From assembly GCA_037974665.1 (NCBI GenBank), contig CM075764.1:82421825-82485824 (forward strand): a stretch of 64,000 nucleotides of DNA, written 5' to 3'. The stretch comes from Ehretia macrophylla (taxonomy: Eukaryota; Streptophyta; Magnoliopsida; Boraginales; Ehretiaceae). Positions 61,222-64,000 of this stretch are shown piece by piece. A program made the position numbers and the translations under genes. The first letter of the stretch is position 1, and every line of letters starts with the position of its first letter. Below the pieces are notes generated by a model. That model was not told the origin of the DNA. It saw only the letters and a list, made by a program, of their open reading frames with translations, and searched no databases.

Positions 61222-62682
61222 GAAGCTCAGCAACTTGATGTTAAACTTCAGAAGATCAAGGATCAGATCACGGATGGTCAGTCTAACTTCAAATTACATG
61301 AGGATGGTATTCTTCGGTTTCAGAATACGGTTTGTGTTCCTGATGAACCGGGCTTGAGGCGAGGTATTCTAGAGGAGGCTTATAATTCTAAGTACACCAT
61401 TCATCCTGGTGGAAACAAGATGTATCAGGATTTGAAACAACATTATTGGTAGAATAACATGAAGAGAGAAGTTGCTCAGTTTGTATCTAGATGTTTGACT
61501 TGTCAACGAGTGAAAGCCGAGCATCAACGACTTACAGGTTTGCTTCAGCCATTGGCTATACCAGAGTGGAATTGGGAGCATATTACAATGGACTTCGTTA
61601 CTGGTTTGCCTAGAACACCGAGAGGTAATGATGCAGTTTGGGTTGTCGTGGATCATTTGACGAAGACAACTTACTTTATTTCGATGAAGATAGGAGATGA
61701 AGTTGCAAAGTTGACGGATCTTTATTTGGATCAGATTGTTAGACTTCACGGAATTCCATCTAGTATTATCTTAGATCGAGATCCTCGATTTACTTCTCGC
61801 TTGTGGGAGAAACTTCAGGAGACTTTGGGTACTCAGCTTAATTTTAGTACAGCGTATCATCCACAGATCGACGGTTAATCCGAGAGGACTATTCAGATTC
61901 TGGAAGATATGCTCAGGGCTTGTGTTATGGACTTTGGGAAGAATTGGGAGAAACATCTACCACTTGCCGAGTTTGCCTATAACAATAGTTATCAAGCTAC
62001 TATTGGGATGACACCTTTTGCAGCTCTTTACGGTCATAAGTGTCGTTCACCTTTGTATTGGGATGAAGTAGGGGAGATGAAGACTATTGATCCGATTATT
62101 ATGCCAGAGCTTCTAGAGAAGATTGAGAATGTTCAGTTGATCAGGCAGAGAATGCTTACAGTGCATAGCAAATTCAAGAGTTATGCTGATAAGCGTTGTC
62201 GGGACTTAGAATTTACAGTCGGGGATCAGGTTTTCTTGAGATTGTCTCCTCGAAAGGGGCTTCCTCGATATGGTAAAGGCAGAAAGCTGAGTCCAAGATT
62301 TGTAGGGCCGTTTGAGATTACCGGTAGAGTTGGCAAGTTGGCATATCGGTTGGCTTTACTGGAGAATTTCTCTAATGTCCATGATGTCTTTCACGTGTCT
62401 AATTTGCGAAAATATAATCCGGATCCTTCTCATATTCTAGTGCCAGAGCCATTACGGCTTCGTGAGAATCTGACTTATGATGAGAGGCCGATTCGCATTC
62501 TTGATCAGATGGAATAGGAGCTGAGATCGAAGAAGATTTTGATGGTCAAAGTATTGTGGAAGTATCAAGGTATTGAGGAGGCTACTTGGGAAAGGCGAGA
62601 GCAGATGCAGCAGCCGTACCCAGATATTTTCCATTTAGCAAGTAAGAATTTTGGGGATGAAATTTCTTTAAGGGGGAGAGAA
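61222..62682 (+). pseudogene. Integrase-chromodomain remnant of the older chromovirus
   Basis: It begins in mid-protein ([19 protein letters not shown]) directly after the LTR end. It contains the integrase finger ([22 protein letters not shown]), [18 protein letters not shown] (Ser to Leu before the Asp), then a stop just before SERTIQ, and WERREQMQQPYPDIF (chromodomain end). Stops: TAG at 61450 (Trp codon), TAA at 61876, TAG near 62515. It is about 90% similar to the young copy's pol by eye. The polypurine tract follows at 62669-62682. Confidence 0.92.
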
Positions 62683-64000
62683 TGTGAAACCCCACTTTTC
62701 ATCTTAATCTCGATTTGTGTATTTTGCCTCGTTTTGCGTGCTTTGACCTGTTTATGTGTTATATGAGTTAGAATGTGTTAAAAATGTCATTTATATTCCT
62801 AATACATGTTATATGTGCATTCATGAAACTTTTATAAAAAACAGAATCGGAAATTTTAACGCTGGTTTTAGTGAATAGTATTTTGAGCACCTGTCCGTTA
62901 AAATTTTTACAGGGATGTTTTAAGTGTTTCAAAACCTAGTCCTCAGGTATTAATAGACCCGTGTTTGATTAAAACATATTTGGAATCGGTTTTAGAATTT
63001 TAAAGGTTTTTACACTTTCTTTTGTAAAAAAAATCAAGTTTTAAGCCGACTTGGGTGAAACTGTTTAAATGTAAAACTCTTTGTCACCTAAAATATATTG
63101 TCTAGAATTACTTTAGGTATCAATTTAATAGTTGAGCAAGAAATAGTCAAAAATAGGATTAAAAGACTAAAAATACTAAAAATAAATTAAGTGTCAACTT
63201 TGACTTTCTTTTAATTTGTTTAACTTTGAGCTCTATTGCATCAACACGCAATAGCAAAGCACAAAAATACCCTAAAAAACACTCACATTGCCGTGAGCTC
63301 CATAGGAGAAAAGAGAAGAGTTTTCTTCAAGTTTTCAAAGGTAATTTTTCAATAAAAGTTGTAATTCAAGGCCAATTTTCATCAACCAAAGCTTGATTCC
63401 ACCTCTTGAGCATCCATTGAGCATTTTTCTAGCTTCATAACACATCAAAGGTGAGAGAAAAAAATCTAGATCTCAAATGTCATCTTTTATGTTTTTGCGT
63501 ATAATTGAATTTTGAAATGTTAGAAAGTTGAATTGATGTTATATTATTGCTCAGTGCATGCTAAGGATCGTTTATATGCGTTTATATAAGATTTGAACCG
63601 TTGTAGCATGAATTTTTATTTTCGGGTATTAAAAGTTGAGTTGTTGGCTATTTGTTGAATATTTTGAGTTGTAGTAGTTGGAATCGATTGCCGTTGATTT
63701 GTAAAAGTTTGTTAAATACGGGGTAGTACCATTGTAATGCCGAAATTTTGATTGTGATGTCGATGCAAAAGCCCAAAAATTTTAACCAAGGTGCATTAGG
63801 GTTTTAGGATTGTTGGGCTTGATTTGGATGTATTTTGGTTGGTTTCCGAGGGCCCTAATGTAGTTGATTGAGTGAGTGAGTGATATGAACTGGTTTGGAG
63901 TTGTTTGGATTAGTAGAATGTAAGTTATGATTATTAGAAGTTTAGGTTGTTTTCCTTTAAAATGTTGATATATGCCTTTAGATGATCGGGTGGTGTTTGA
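62683..64000 (+). repeat. 3' LTR of the older chromovirus (cut by window end)
   Basis: It starts TGTGAAACCCCACTTTTCATC. The first 700 bp match 48781-49490. From about 63395 it no longer follows that copy but instead resembles the complement of the young element's LTR (for example the 'gcatgctaaggatcg' and 'ttttcgggta' regions). Confidence 0.85.

Larger units (their letters stand above)
48781..64000 (+). mobile_element. Older Tekay/Del-type chromovirus, broken and interrupted
   Basis: The 5' LTR starts TGTGAAATCCCACTTTTC at 48781, is interrupted at 51301 by the young element, resumes at 61054 and ends GGGCATTACA at 61221 (about 2.69 kb in all). The internal part (61222-62682) holds only integrase and chromodomain. 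The polypurine tract AAGGGGGAGAGAA and 3' LTR (from 62683, TGTGAAACCCCACTTTTC) follow, and the LTR runs off the window. Primer site, gag, protease, RT and RNase H are gone. Confidence 0.85.

Overview
The window is nuclear DNA of a flowering plant, probably a eudicot with a medium or large genome. The evidence is one spliceosomal gene whose closest family is plant-specific, together with plant transposons (Ty3/Gypsy chromoviruses, Ty1/Copia relics, RTE LINEs, a TRIM, a tRNA-type SINE and AT-rich fold-back MITEs). I cannot name the species. There is no bacterial, organellar or viral gene cluster and no CRISPR array.

Left part (about 1.35-27.0 kb, minus strand). A single gene fills this stretch. 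I could follow it exon by exon through 18 coding exons (1,791 coding bases, 596 residues). Every junction keeps phase, and all introns are GT-AG except intron 7, which starts with GC. The protein has an N-terminal membrane segment, a C2 domain, a GRAM domain and a C-terminal VASt domain, the architecture of Arabidopsis BAGP1 (BAG-associated GRAM protein 1). Exons are small (30-201 bp). Introns reach 5 kb and hold a 5'-truncated RTE LINE, an older RTE relic, two Copia relics, two TRIM-type elements, a SINE, fold-back MITEs and several short tandem duplications. None of these breaks an exon.

Middle (about 28.6-46.2 kb). This is a five-deep nest of LTR retroelements, read from target-site duplications. 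A minus-strand Copia element (E) is split by a solo LTR of a chromovirus (A, TSD T/C-ATAC). A is split by a plus-strand LTR (B, TSD ATATC). B is split by an unusually long LTR-like element (C, TSD ATACT). C is split by a complete 4.1-kb non-autonomous element (D, TSD TTAGG) that keeps a 429-codon gag/protease reading frame but lacks the capsid core and all of pol. A further small solo LTR sits in the RNase H region of E.

Right part (about 48.8-64.0 kb). A complete 9.7-kb Tekay/Del-type chromovirus on the minus strand (2,437-bp LTRs, TSD TTATT, initiator-Met PBS, gag-protease and RT-RNase H-integrase-chromodomain frames) has inserted into the 5' LTR of an older, broken relative on the plus strand. 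The older element's 3' LTR runs off the window. The young copy has nearly identical LTRs but carries a frameshifting deletion between protease and RT.

I found no new gene system. The most notable items are the fully resolved TE-loaded BAGP1-like gene, the five-level nest, the in-frame doubly deleted gag-only element, and an approximately 180-bp periodic array inside the long LTR-like element. All coordinates come from reading the sequence by eye; identities and ages are estimates.
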